A DNA stretch of 64,000 bases from Bombyx mori (GCF_030269925.1 NC_085124.1:14570001-14634000), one strand, 5' to 3'; counted from the first letter of the stretch, positions 22,018-33,361 are shown. Translations and numbers: made by a program. Notes: a model not told the origin generated them from the sequence alone.

Positions 22018-23019
22018 TCGATGCTAAGCTATTGGATTCGCTATAATAAATATTTGCAATACATACATATGTGATAATAGAAGAAACAATTTTTATCAAT
22101 TTATTAGAATATTTTACTTATCGTCCACAAGTTATTGAGACAGTTGAAATATTTCTTATTTTATAAAAGAAGGCACATAACTTCCTTACATATTCATTTC
22201 ATTTTCATTGCATTCAGTTAAAGTGAATTCCTAGATGAACATTTGGAATAGAGCTCACTGCTTGTTACAAATTTAATTTCGACAGTACGTTAAAATGTTT
22301 CAATCGTCTTACGAAATATTCCGAAACGGTGTGACAGATCGAACGAAAGGACTCAAGAAATATTCGCATCTTGGACACTCCACTGAAAACGCCTCGATTT
22401 AAGCTTGAATTAAAAATATAGCCAATAAGAATAAAATGCTATAACGTCTTCGGATTTTTTAAAAAAAAAAATACATTCTTCGACATTTCGCTGCCGTCGG
22501 GAAATGAAGAATAGTATTTTGAATATCTTGGATATAAGTTTCGTTCATATCGAAATAGCTTTGAATTTTAAGTGAAGATAAGAGTTTTAGAGTTCGGTAG
22601 CAAGTTAGCAAAGAATCTATAACATCTCATTTAATTTCAGTTCCCATTTTATACAGACTTGTCTCACTACAATGTACACTAGACTACATTAGCCGTCAAT
22701 ATTGTCAATATAGAAGTCAAGTTAGACAAACCACTGTGCAGTATTTTAGGTAGGTCTATTATTTAAACTTTTCATTTATGGCGTAGGGAATTCGAAATAA
22801 ACTAGAAGTATAGAATGTAAAGAAAAATTCAACAGTAATTCATTAGATAGAAATTTGTGGATTTTCGTTTGTTAATGTCAAGTAAAAAATATTTTCATTA
22901 ATTTTTTTATCGGGGCGTGGTGTGGCGCAAACTAGTTCAGTTTTGATATTAATGATATGAATACACTAAGCATAGAGAATGCACGACGCTAAAATATATA
23001 GTTAATAATCAAAACTTTA
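22018..23019. other. No recognised feature
   Basis: AT-rich DNA. Confidence 0.45.
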
Positions 23020-23240
23020 GAGAGAGAAGATGTGAAGAGTAGAGAGAAGATGCATGTGACTAGGACATGTATGGAAATGGTAGTGCAAGGTAGAGGGAGA
23101 AGAGGTCGACCGAAGAAGACATGGATGGATTGTGTGAATGACGATATGAGAGAAAGAGAGAAGTGAGTGTTGAGATGACGGATGATAGAAGAGAATGGAA
23201 TAGAAATATTCACTGTGCTGATCCCACCTATTAGGATAAG
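23020..23240 (+). pseudogene. RTE-like LINE C-terminal remnant
   Basis: The plus strand reads MHVTRTCMEMVVQGRGRRGR then PKKTWMDCVNDDMRERE. A one-base frameshift follows, then VSVEMTDDRREWNRNIHCAD PTY and a stop. The GRRGRPKKTWMDCV..DM pattern is the conserved C-terminus of RTE-type LINEs. The frameshift shows decay. The antisense 74-codon frame at 22989-23213 is a shadow. Confidence 0.8.
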
Positions 23241-23934
23241 GTGGAGAAAAGAAGAATAATCAAGACTAATTGTAAATTAGTGGCGATGGGAGACAATCAA
23301 ATGGACTGAACGAATGAATGAATGAATGAATGGACTGAACTAATCATGGTATTCACGACATAAGAGAGAGAAAGAGAAACTTAGGAGTTCTCTTGAACGC
23401 ATCTTACAATAAATACTACTTACGTTTGCAGATGCTTCAGAATAGCAGAAAAGTGCGGATCTAAACGTCAACTTGTCTAATTAGTACGTATGATACTATT
23501 TTGGCCACGAGCATAAGTGCAAGATGAAATCACATCACTACTGGTCGATAACGGCAGCTGTGATGCGAGCATTGAAATCTACGTACGCTTTGGCTAAGCA
23601 ATCATAACCTCTATGGTTTAAGTAATACGGACCTTAATATTCAATGTTCGGTACTGATTTGTAGTTATGAAACGCTCCACGCTGTTTTGCTTCGTAATAA
23701 GAGCTGGATTAAATTCTTCGTCGGCTTAAGTTGTAGTTTATAGCGATTTTGTAGAAATAAATTAATATTTTACTCAGAGAAATTGGTTGTCAAAAATGTT
23801 AAAAAATTACCAACATACACATATTTTAGCGATCAGAATACAGAGTGGGGTTCAATAAAAGTACTATACAAAACGTGTGCAAATGTGGCTTTGTTTACTC
23901 TTAGCCTCAGCCGTATCATTTAACCAAAAACTTT
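23241..23934. other. No recognised gene
   Basis: Apart from the GAAT microsatellite, no gene or repeat is supported. Confidence 0.4.
23306..23335. repeat. (GAAT)n microsatellite
   Basis: Five or so tandem GAAT units shortly after the LINE remnant. Confidence 0.8.
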
Positions 23935-23945
23935 GACTTGCATCC

Positions 23946-24369
23946 ACTTCCATAAAGCGGCACGACACGAGAACCCTCTCATCGTGGCCGCCGGTAACTA
24001 CATTCCCGATCCTGCGGAAAGAATGGAAAGCAGTCGACGTCGCCCAAAATACGTCATTTCGGATCCTCCCGATCCACTAACGGTGCTTTTAGGTACTTCA
24101 AGCACCGGTCACCGTTCTCGTCAAACCCGTCTCTTGCGACGAAGGGCTCGACGAGTAAATTAACCCTCAGACACAGCCCACTGAGTTTCTCGCTGGATCT
24201 TCTCAGTGGGTCGCGTTTCCGATCCGGTGGTAGAATCTGCGAAGCACGGCTCTTGCTAGGGTTCGTGTTAGCGACGTCGTCAGGTTCGAGCCCCGTGAGC
24301 TCACCTACTAGTTAAGGTTACGCTGGAATAGCCTCTCAAGGCAACCAGCTTAGGTAGGAAAAAAAAAAA
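23946..24369 (+). mobile_element. BMC1-type LINE, 5'-truncated, with target duplication
   Basis: The copy spans the end of the last ORF, the 3'UTR and a poly-A of about 11. Frame 23933-24163 reads FHKAARHENPLIVAAGNYIP, then PDPAERMESSRRRPKYVISD, and stops after RRRARRVN; this is the C-terminus of the LINE polyprotein. The 11-bp direct repeat GACTTGCATCC flanks it (23935-23945 and 24370-24380), so it is a genuine target-primed insertion. It is the best reference in the window for the family's 3' end. Confidence 0.9.
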
Positions 24370-24380
24370 GACTTGCATCC

Positions 24381-24881
24381 GTAGAATTTCCCAAAAATAC
24401 AAAAACCTTAATCCGCAGTTTTTCGTTAAGAAAAGTAAGATTGATTGACAAGTCCAATCTGGTATCCAATTTATTCAACCTCAGGACATTTGACCTTTCG
24501 CTTTTCAAATAAGGCGTTTTTGCTCACCCACTGGCCCTTGCCAGAATATGTAATTTCAAGATTTAATATGTTTTCCTGTGTGATTTCTCGTTGTAAGGAA
24601 ATGATTTACTTTGATGCTTTTAAAAGGACAAGATGTAAGGATGAGGATTAGAATCAATTTTATTTTTTATTTTATCAGTAGACGAGTTTTCAATCGTCAA
24701 CCGGGGTCCGTATACGCCAAAAGTAATGTGACCGGATTCCAAGTGAAAATAATTATAGACATGTTCGAAAACGATCAGTTTTCAAAACTATCAGAAAAAT
24801 ATCGAACATGACTATTCTACGGAATCAAAGAGATGATCAGTCAAGCGAATATTGTAGCAGCTGAAGGTAATTGTTGCCTAC
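24381..24881. other. No recognised feature
   Basis: Two overlapping open frames (24445-24651 and 24611-24811) have no motif I recognise. Confidence 0.4.
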
Positions 24882-25113
24882 CTTTTTTTTATTGCTTAGA
24901 TGGGTGGACGAGCTCACAGTCACCTGGTGTTAAAGGGTTACTGGAGCCCATAAACATCTACAACGCAAATGCTGCCACCCACCTTGAGATATAAGCTCTA
25001 AGGTCTCAGTAGAGTTACAACGACTGCCCCACTCTTCAAACCGAAACGCATTACTGCTTCACGGCAGAAATAGGCAGGGTGGTGGTAACTACCTGTGCGG
25101 ACTCACAAGAGGT
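24882..25113 (-). mobile_element. Bm1 SINE, 5'-truncated
   Basis: T run, ATTGCTTAGATGGGTGG, and body to GACTCACAAGAGGT, stopping about 15 bp short of the common truncation point. Confidence 0.9.
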
Positions 25114-25758
25114 GATGAATATTCGATGTAGAATGTTTCGATGCCAACTTTACTTAAATTTCTTTAAATTTTGATTTATTTACAAACCAAAGACTATTTC
25201 ATGAAGGCAACGTATTGTTTTCCGATTATTATTAAGAAGATATAATATTATAAATCGACGCCAGACTCATTTGAAATTTACGACTATTTTCAATGTAATT
25301 AAGTCATTATGTTATAGAGTTGTTTTCGAAAATTTGATATCGAGAAGTTTTATTTTTCTATTGCCATTCTCACAGAACGTAATGCTTTACAGTAAAAGAA
25401 ATTGACGATTTGTCGATTATGATCCTGAGTCTTGCAAGATCAAGAAAATTGTTAATATTCGAAACGTCCAAAGCCTTCAAACGACACGTGAGATTAAGCC
25501 GTAAAATTCTTAATTACGTCTGTAGCTCACTAAAACCTAAGAAAATACTACGTTTACTTCGAATTAAGGTTCCGTTATTTTGTTGACGAACATCGTTTCT
25601 TACCCGAGCATATTGTGGTGCGTTTGATGTGTCTTTCCGATTGTGGTTTTCTTGTAATGTTCGCCACAACTGATTTTGTACAACAAAAAATGCCAATTAA
25701 GCGTTCATTTGAAATCTCGGGTTTCTTTGGTACAATACAAAGCGCAAAGCTAGAGTTG
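25114..25758. other. No recognised feature
   Basis: AT-rich DNA. Overlapping open frames at 25514-25830 appear on both strands and carry no recognisable motif. Confidence 0.4.
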
Positions 25759-25887
25759 CCTTTTTTACTGCTTAGTTTTGTGGACGAGCTCATGGCCCAC
25801 CTGATGTTGAGTGGTTACCGGAGCCCATAGATATTCACAACGTAAATGCCGCCACCCACCTTGAGACATGAGTTCTAAGGTCCCAGT
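25759..25887 (-). mobile_element. Bm1 SINE 3' third
   Basis: TTTTTTACTGCTTAG, GACGAGCTCATGGCCCACC, and body to TAAGGTCCCAGTTT. Confidence 0.85.
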
Positions 25888-26001
25888 TTGTACAGTACAA
25901 CGGAATAGATCGACAGAAGACATTAATTCAGGTTCAAACAGGAATTACATGGTTAACAGGTTACATCACAAATTGAAATGTGAATCCTGCCACGTACGAC
26001 G

Positions 26002-26141
26002 TGTTTTTTTTTTATTGCTTATATGGGTGGACGAGCTCACAGCCCACCTGCTGTTAAGTGGTTACTGGAGCCCATAGACATCCACAACGCAAATGTGCCA
26101 CCCACCCTGAGATATAAGTTCTAAGGTCTCAAGTATAGTTA
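26002..26141 (-). mobile_element. Bm1 SINE 3' third
   Basis: T run, ATTGCTTATATGGGTGG, ending AAGGTCTCAAGTATAGTTA. It truncates at nearly the same Bm1 position as 25887, 26592 and 7677. Confidence 0.88.
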
Positions 26142-26329
26142 GAGTATAGTGTTTCTCAAGTATAGTGTTTCAATTATTATTGCTACGATAGCCCTCAAAC
26201 TTGGCTGACGATTGTTATACAGTGATTATCATCCGATTGGTTTATACCTGCAAGCTTACACTACTTTCTACCACCATTAAAATTACGTACGCACAATCCT
26301 CCACAAACGATTCCAATCTTTATAAATAT

Positions 26330-26448
26330 ATAATTTTATATATATATTTCTTCTGTGATTGTGTGGCTGATGGCGCTGCAGTCGGTATCTAGGTTATTTA
26401 TCTTTCCTAGAAATAATTTATATGGCAAAACAACGTTTGCCGGGCCAG
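26330..26448 (+). mobile_element. Helitron-like 3' end
   Basis: It ends TATGGCAAAACAACGTTTGC then CGGGCCAGCTA, the lepidopteran Helitron-like terminus. The final G of CTAG is replaced by the T run of the adjacent Bm1 copy. The 5' boundary is not clear. Confidence 0.5.
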
Positions 26449-26592
26449 CTATTTTTTTTTCTTTTTATTGCTTAGATGGGTGGACCAGCTCACAGCCCAC
26501 CTGGTGTTAAGTGGTTACTGGAGCCCATAGACATCTACAACGTAAATGCGCCACCCACCTTGAGATAGAAGTTCTAAGGTCTCAGTATAGTT
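26449..26592 (-). mobile_element. Bm1 SINE 3' third
   Basis: Poly-T start abutting the Helitron-like end, GCTTAGATGGGTGGACCAG, then body to GGTCTCAGTATAGTTT. It faces a plus-strand LINE tail starting 13 bases further on. Confidence 0.9.
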
Positions 26593-26604
26593 TGTATAGT
26601 TTTT

Positions 26605-26720
26605 TGTAGGCAGCGGCTCGGCTCTGCCCCTGGCATTGCTGAAGTCCATGGGCGACGGTAACCACTCACCATCAGGTGGGCCGTATGCTCGTCTGCCTAT
26701 AAGGGCAATAAAAAAAAAAA
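26605..26720 (+). mobile_element. Jockey-like LINE 3' tail
   Basis: GTAGGCAGCGGCTCGGCTCT, then GGCATTGCTGAAGTCCATGG, then CACCATCAGGTGGGCCGTAT and a CAATAAAAAAAAAAA end. It is the same family as 41400-41830, where the equivalent region encodes the last residues and stop. Confidence 0.85.
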
Positions 26721-27114
26721 GTTTTATATGAACCCCTTTATACAAAACGCTTCAATAGCATGTCTTGGACCAAACATTCTGCAGCGGCATTGCAAAGCTA
26801 TGCTGTTTCGTGGATTACCACTGTTTCGGTTCACTGATAATTTTCAGCACGCTTAATTGCTTTTTAACGTTTTAATTTTAAATTGTGAACAGGCAGTTTA
26901 TTTGCTTAATTTAAATGCTTCGAGTGGGAGATTAAAACGTGCAGTAGTGTCGGTCTGTATGTCGTTACAGCCAAAATTTGAGTAAATAAAAAAGGGCTAT
27001 TTCGCCTGTAATAAGTTTCATTTTAAACATACCTCAAGCTATAAAAAAAAAACTGTACTCTAAGGAATTTTAGATCACCCTGTCGTCTGCTTTTTGTGCA
27101 TAAGGGGAGCAGTA

Positions 27115-27320
27115 TTTTTCAGAATCCACCCGGTTTTATCAGCTAAGCCGAAACGGACGACTGCTTTACGTAAAGAGGTTGGATAGTGATGCATACTCGC
27201 CTTTTACAATACGGGTCCTACCAGCAAATAATCGTATCGAAACACTAGCATATAATACTTAGTCAATGCCTTTACCTATTTTCCGATGTCGTGTTCATAT
27301 GCATGCACCGGCTTAGGTGT
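27115..27320 (-). mobile_element. Bm1 SINE, strongly diverged
   Basis: CCGAAACGGACGACTGCTTTAC, ACGGGTCCTACCAGCAAATA and CATGCACCGGCTTAGG appear in the expected reversed order. Many substitutions and gaps are present. Confidence 0.5.
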
Positions 27321-27384
27321 ACCCTGAGCATTACTGTTCTCTGAGAAAAAATGGCCACTTAAGATGGAATTGGCGGTATCGTTG

Positions 27385-27515
27385 TCAACCTTCAGTAGTG
27401 CCAACGCGGTTTAGCTATGGGTCTCAACTATTGCTCGTATCCATAAGCGATGGGAACCACTTGATAATGAGTGGCCCGTACGCTTGTGTGATGACTAATG
27501 CTATAAAGCCTAGTC
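27385..27515 (+). mobile_element. Jockey-like LINE 3' tail, diverged
   Basis: ATCCATAAGCGATGGGAACC, then ACTTGATAATGAGTGGCCCG and TACGCTTGTGTG, follow the LINE tail pattern with several changes. Confidence 0.5.
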
Positions 27516-28545
27516 TAGTCTATAAAGTAGGTGCAAATTAGTAGTAGAAAAGTTTTTTATACTTATTTTGGCGAACCACAGATAACTGAACACCCAATCT
27601 TTATACCTTTAACCGAGCAATTCTTGTATATTAATATATACCTATATAAATTGAATCTCGGAAACAGCTCCAACGATTTTCATAAAATTTACAGGGGATT
27701 TTGGGAGCAATAAATCGATCTAGCTACGATTTATTTTGTTGTTGTTTTATTCGTGTTTTCAATAATCAACTCTTCCCGACATCTATTGGCGAATAATAAT
27801 ACTATTTTTCTTAATTGAGGGCAACTAACCGCTTTAAAGACACAAAAAGATGGCGTTATCAAAAAAAAACCGAGCAGAGCCCGGTCATTATCTAGTTTGC
27901 TCTAAATAAAAATCATGAAAACTTATAAGTAGCCTTTTCGAAAATATTTCATGAATAAGAAAATTATGCATTAATATGAAACCAAAAAGAAAACACGTTC
28001 AAATCCTTTCCTCGTTCAAATTATTAAATTTCCCCGTAAATAAATCGGTCAGATGCCGCTTAACTTCCATCCCAAGTTTTATGTCATAATAGTCTTGGAA
28101 ACGGAAAAAAAAAGTAATTTTTCCCTCTGCCTCGGGGAAAATCCCCCGTTTTCATTTATGTGAGACAACAAAACAGATTTAATAAAAATATTACAATAGG
28201 CCATCCACGTTCTGATTTCATCCTGGGACCGATTCATAACTCGAATAAATAAATCCTTAGGATATTTTTATTATTTATTGAATCTCATTACTTTTCGTGT
28301 ATTTAATGAAAAAAACATTAATTGTCGAATACACGATTTCCTTTGAAATACGTTTGTAAAGGTTTCCTTGTTGAATATACAATTAAGTATCTCGTTGTAG
28401 TCAAATATTAATCTTCACACATTATTTTCTGTTTGTCATCAATATTTTTGTGTATAGAAAACGCTCTTTTGTTATGATCGCTATTGCCGGTGGTAAAAAG
28501 TCGATAGATAAGATCCGAATTCATTGCTTAAAGAATCGAACAATT
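27516..28545. other. AT-rich DNA, nothing recognised
   Basis: No supported coding block or repeat. Confidence 0.45.
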
Positions 28546-28680
28546 ATTTTTTCCTCTACCCAATCGCTGGTGACCTAAGGGGATTCCCAGCTACTCACAG
28601 ACCGGTTGGTAAGCTCACGGGCTCGACTTGAGGGAAATGGCACTGAGGAAAATGGCGATTACTCGCTGTTCTCGTCGCTG
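28546..28680 (-). mobile_element. BMC1-type LINE 3' end, strongly diverged
   Basis: TTTTTTCCTCTACCCAATCG, then GCTGGTGACCTAAGGGGATT and GGTAAGCTCACGGGCTCGAC, are in reversed BMC1 order. Confidence 0.45.
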
Positions 28681-28974
28681 TGCTCATAATTACGATGATT
28701 TCAGCATCAGATGTATCCTTTATTTAATTTTCAAAAGTAAATTCAAAACGAATTTAATTTAAAATGTGAAAACATTAAGGGATTTAGTATAACAACAATG
28801 AATATTAATAAAGTTCTTAAGCCCTAATAAAACTTTCATTAAAATCAAAGGCCGTCAAGGTGCTCAAAACGAATATGATAATACTATGATAGCGACTTCC
28901 ACTTCATATCCGGTTCCATCTTCGACTGCAGAACGATTGTACTGCTCACATTGACACGCACGACTGATTCGCGG
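28681..28974. other. No recognised feature
   Basis: AT-rich DNA. Confidence 0.4.
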
Positions 28975-29062
28975 AGATAAGCCGGTACTCACTTACCCCA
29001 CACCCCATTTCTGCCACAAAGCAGTTACGGAATCCGGTTAAATGTGACGGACAGACGCTCAA
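28975..29062 (+). mobile_element. Bm1 SINE internal relic
   Basis: CCATTTCTGCCACAAAGCAG followed by TTACGGAATCCGGTTAAATG resembles the central Bm1 block (CTATTTCTGCCGTGAAGCAG). Confidence 0.4.
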
Positions 29063-29118
29063 TAATACGATTAAGATTCTTACGCCGTGTCTTAGGTGAG
29101 TGGTGAGATCCATTTGTT

Positions 29119-29485
29119 TTTTCCTATCTAATCTGAGAGCCTTGAGAGGCTATTTCAGCATAACCTTAACTAGTAGGTGATTTCACGGGGCTTAAACCTG
29201 ACGACGTTGCTAACACGAACCCTAGCAAGAGCCGTGCTTCGCAGAATCTACCACCGGCTCGGAACCACGACCCACTGAGAAGATCCGGCGAAAAACTCAG
29301 TGGGCTGTGTCTGAGGGTTAATTTACTCGTCGAGCTCTTTCATCGTCGCATGCGACGGGTTCGACGAGAACGATTACCGATGCTTGAGGTACCTAAAAGT
29401 ACCGTTAGTGGATCGGGAGGGTCCGAAATGAGATATTTTGGGCGACGTCGACTGCTTTCCATTCTGGCCGCAGGATCGGGAATGT
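29119..29485 (-). mobile_element. BMC1-type LINE, 5'-truncated
   Basis: T run and CCTATCTAATCTGAGAGCC. The reversed 3'UTR and the end of the ORF follow (GACGTCGACTGCTTTCCATT, GCAGGATCGGGAATGT). It ends about 29485, near the same ORF region as 6734-7155. Confidence 0.88.
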
Positions 29486-29518
29486 GAGATTCAAGTAAAC
29501 ACTATATGTCTTAAGCAT

Positions 29519-29757
29519 TTTTTTTTTATTGCTTAGATGGATGGACGAGCTCACAGCCCACCTGGAGTTAAGTGGTTACTGGAGCCCAAAGACATCTACA
29601 ACGTAAATGCGCCACCCACCTCGAGATATAAGTTCTAAGATCTCAGTATAGTTACAACGGCTACCCCACCCTTCGAACCGAAACGCATTACTGCTTCACG
29701 GCGAAAATAGGCGGGGTGGTGGTACCCGTGTGGACTCCCAAGAGGTCCTACCACCAG
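29519..29757 (-). mobile_element. Bm1 SINE, 5'-truncated
   Basis: T run, ATTGCTTAGATGGATGG, and body to CCTACCACCAGT: the recurrent 5' end. Confidence 0.92.
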
Positions 29758-30030
29758 TGAGCTAGTCCGTTTAAGGCAAAAGTGAAGTCTTTATTATATC
29801 AATTACTTCAGATACCACACACTGGCATCACACATATGTCTTTGTTCTGAAGGTATTACAAATACAAGACCTTTAACTTCTTCTCTATCTTCAGTCTGCT
29901 TAGAGCATGTAATTTTTGGTTCATTGCCAGAAGAACCAGGCAGCTTATGACAGGAAAAGTAGAGGGGAATAGATCATTAGGTTGAAGCCTTACACAGTGG
30001 ACGGATCAGATATACCACCTACTTTTTAAT

Positions 30031-30276
30031 TTTTTATTGCTTAGATGGGTGGACGAGCTCACAGCCCACCTGGTGTTAAATGGTTACTGAAGCCCATAGA
30101 CATCTACAACGTAAATGCGCCACCCATCTTGAGATATAAGTTCTAAGGTCTTTGTATAGTTACAATGGCTGCCCCACCCTTCAAACCGAAACGCATTACT
30201 GCTTAACTGCAGAAATAGGCAGGGTGGTGGTAGTCGTACCTACCCGTGCGGACTCACAAAAGGTCCTACCACCAGT
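30031..30276 (-). mobile_element. Bm1 SINE, 5'-truncated
   Basis: TTTTTTATTGCTTAGATGGG and body to CCTACCACCAGTA. It is followed by a short imperfect ATGGATAAA repeat at 30277-30305. Confidence 0.92.
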
Positions 30277-30305
30277 AAAAATGGATATAAATGGATAAAA
30301 ATGGA

Positions 30306-30989
30306 CCAGTAAAAACTAGATAAATAATTGTCAACTTCGCACTTCGCCAAGCCGAATTTGTGCCAAATGGACTATTTAACTATTGACAGAGTATTACGGA
30401 GCCACAATCCACCAAGGGAACGATTAAGACGAATTATTATCTAATGTAATTTTGTGCTAAAACTAATCGTAATTTGTTAATTCAAGGAATCAATCATTAG
30501 TACGCCATTGTAACAATGGCGTCTTCGATATATTTGGTCTAAGAAGTTGTTGTATTTGTTAGTAAGTACAAACACAATACTCACAAGTAATAACAAGATT
30601 AACATAATCTTCATCTAACTTCTGTGACCGAAGTTATCTCGTGTAACTCCCAAAATGATATATCACTTAACTTTCACAAAACACATCAACATCGAATAAT
30701 AAGCTTAAGAATGTTCTCTCCAGAGTTTTTGCTGTTTGAAAAATTCCTCATATTTTTCTCTTTTTCCCCGTATAATTTACGGGATTACGTACGTGTGTTA
30801 TTTTATTGTAATGAAGTTGCTGTAATGTTGTTTACGCCGCCGCGATCGCATTAGTTCATAAATCTTTATGAGTAACTAGAGAAGGTTTGCTTGGTACTTC
30901 CATTCCGGGTTATTCACAGCCTTAAGCTTCGTTGTAGTCAATAAGTTTATTGTGTTTTACAAATAAAACTGCTTTTACGATTTAATCTC
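30306..30989. other. No recognised feature
   Basis: An open frame at 30624-30854 has no motif I recognise. Confidence 0.4.
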
Positions 30990-31322
30990 TCCTTTTGGAA
31001 CGAAGTTCCTTATGGGATGATGTGGAGGGGTACCCTAACCGGGAAAAAACGTCCGTAACGTAAGATTTTTATTAGTAATGCACACAGTGTACGACTTAAC
31101 TTTGTAATAACGTACAAATTAGTAATGCACTCAGTGTACGACTTAACTTTGTAATGACGTACAAAAAATAACATATTTTTTTATCATTCATTGACAACGA
31201 TCTCAGAGCGTTCGTTTGCGCAATACACTAACTCTTATGCAAACAACCGTGAATGAAGTGTACCACAATAATTTCGCACGTTACCGAATGACCGAGGGTT
31301 GTTGCGAAAACTCCAATTTTAT
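30990..31322 (+). repeat. Dispersed repeat with palindromic end (copy 1)
   Basis: It begins TTTTGGAACGAAGTTCCTTA, in which GGAAC-GAA-GTTCC is a short palindrome, followed by GGGTACCCTAACCGGG. It then holds two ~47-bp tandem units containing GTGTACGACTTAACTTTG. The same order recurs at 63053-63385, and the end recurs inverted at 43270-43341. A tandem array starts right after it. Class unknown. Confidence 0.75.
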
Positions 31323-31324
31323 AC

Positions 31325-32481
31325 GCTAGCTCGAGCTATAGCCTGTCCTATAACGGTAATAGAAAATATTCCAATCGTATCCTATGATGTTTGGAAGAGT
31401 AATCGGCAAGATGCTAGCTCGAACAGGCCCTAAGCCTGTCCTATAACGGTAATAGAAAATATTCCAATCGTATCCTATGATGTTTGGAAGAGTAATCGGC
31501 AAGATGCTAGCTCGAACAGGCCCTAAGCCTGTCCTATAACCGTAATAGAAAATATTCCAATCGTATCCTATGATGTTTGGAAGAGTAATCGGCAAGATGC
31601 TAGCTCGAACAGGCCCTAAGCCTGTCCTATAGCAGTAAAGCAAATATTCCAACCATATCCTGTGATGTTTGGAAGTGTAATCGGCAAGATGCTAGCTCAA
31701 ACAGGCCTTAAGCCTGTCCTATAGCAGTAAAGAAAATATTCCAACCATATCCTATGACGTTTGGAAGAGTAATCGGCAAGATGTTAGCTCAAACAGGCCT
31801 TAAGCCTGTCCTATAGCAGTACAGAAAATATTCCAACCATATCCTATGACGTTTGGAAGAGTAATCGGCAAGATGCTAGCTCAAACAGGCCTTAAGCCTG
31901 TCCTATAGCAGTTAAGAAAATATTCCAATCGTATCCTATGATGTTTTGGAAGAGTAATCGGCAAGATGCTAGCACGAACAGTCTCTAAACCTGTTCTATA
32001 ATAGTAACAGAAAATATTCCAATCGTATCCTATGATGTTTTGGAAGAGTAATCGGCAAGATGCTAGCTCAAATAGGCCTTAAGCCTGTCCTATAGCAGTT
32101 AAGAAAATATTCCAATCGTATCCTATGATGTTTTGGAAGAGTAATCGGCAAGATGCTAGCACGAACAGTCTCTAAACCTGTTCTATAATAGTAACAGAAA
32201 ATATTCCAATCGTATCCTATGATGTTTTGGAAGAGTAATCGGCAAGATGCTAGCTCAAATAGGCCTTAAGCCTGTCCTATAGCAGTTAAGAAAATATTCC
32301 AATCGTATCCTATGATGTTTTGGAAGAGTAATCGGCAAGATGCTAGCACGAACAGTCTCTAAACCTGTTCTATAATAGTAACAGAAAATATTCCAATGGT
32401 ATCCTATGATGTTTTGGAAGAGTAATCGGTAAGATGCTAGCTCGAACAAGCCCTAAGCCTGTCCTATAACGGTAATAGAAA
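31325..32481. repeat. Tandem array, 92-94-bp units, partly a 187-bp dimer
   Basis: Unit starts lie at 31341, 31434, 31527, 31620, 31712, 31804, 31896, 31989, 32083, 32176, 32270, 32363 and 32457 (the last partial). Units 1-3 are near-identical 93-mers, and 4-6 are a 92-bp subtype with CCAACCATATCC. From 31896 an A type (GCCTGTCCTATAGCAG) and a B type (ACCTGTTCTATAATAG) alternate, giving three exact 187-bp periods. The open frames with 31-residue repeats on the minus strand follow from the 93-bp period and are not evidence of a gene. Confidence 0.95.
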
Positions 32482-32916
32482 ATTTAAAAATATGGCGGAT
32501 TTTATTAACCGTCCAATGCCTTCACCGTGAAGCACTTACGTGAGCGTGTGTGTCTTCCGATAAAATGCGAGTTTTAACCGGTTTCGAGGTAAAATAAACG
32601 ATTCTGCTGGGGGCAGCGCGGGTACAAGGAGCACGGAATCCTTTTGTGTGAGAACGTTTTGAAGCGATGCGAACTGCGAAGCTTGTAGCATCTGTTACGC
32701 CTCGGGAACTATCATTTCTCGTGATATTTCAGTCGCTCGCATGTTAGACGTCTGTTGTCTTGTCTTGAGAATGGAAAAATATTGTTCCTTTCAGTATTTA
32801 ATAGTTAATGTGCTTTATTTATTGAAGGGGATACGTTGGAGTGTTTTCCGTTTTATGAAGACGTTGTTAAGAAAACGTTTTGGGGTTTGACGTTAAATGT
32901 TTTCTGAGTTCGTCTT
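32482..32916. other. Unassigned, CpG-containing
   Basis: This is less AT-rich than its surroundings, with ATATGGCGGATTTT at 32488 and CGCTCGCATG near 32735. It could be internal sequence of the repeat at 30990, but the 63-kb copy does not share it. Confidence 0.35.
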
Positions 32917-33361
32917 TTTGCTGTCGTCGTAGCCTAAAGGATAAGATGTCTGGTGCATTTGTATTTTACGATGCACCGGTGTTCGAATCTCGCCGGCAGG
33001 TACTAAATTTTCCAATGAAATACGTGCGTAACAAATGTTCACGATTGACTTCCACGGTGAAGGAATAACATTTTGTAATAAAAATCAAACCCGCAAAATT
33101 ATAATTTGCGTAATTACTGGTGGTAGGATTTCTTGTAAGTCCACACGGGTAGGTACCACCACCCTGCCCATGTTAGTCGTGAAGCAGTAGGTAATGCGTG
33201 TCGGTTGGAAAGGTGGGGCAGCCGTTGTACTATAAAAACTGAGACCTTAGAACTCACATCTTAAGGTAGGTGGCGGCATTTACATTGAAGATGTCTATGG
33301 ACTCCGGTAACCATTTAAGACCAGGTGGGCCGTGAGCTCCTCCAAACATTTAAACAATAAA
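32917..33361 (+). mobile_element. Bm1 SINE, full length
   Basis: The head GTCGTCGTAGCCTAAAGGAT (A-box region), the B-box-like GGTGTTCGAATC and all body blocks are present to AACAATAAAAA. Confidence 0.92.

Noticed and set aside
31325..32481. CRISPR array or repeat-protein gene
   Set aside because: Units are contiguous 92-94-mers with no unique spacers. The 31-residue repeat peptides arise only because 93 is divisible by 3, and the frame is lost in the 92- and 94-bp units.
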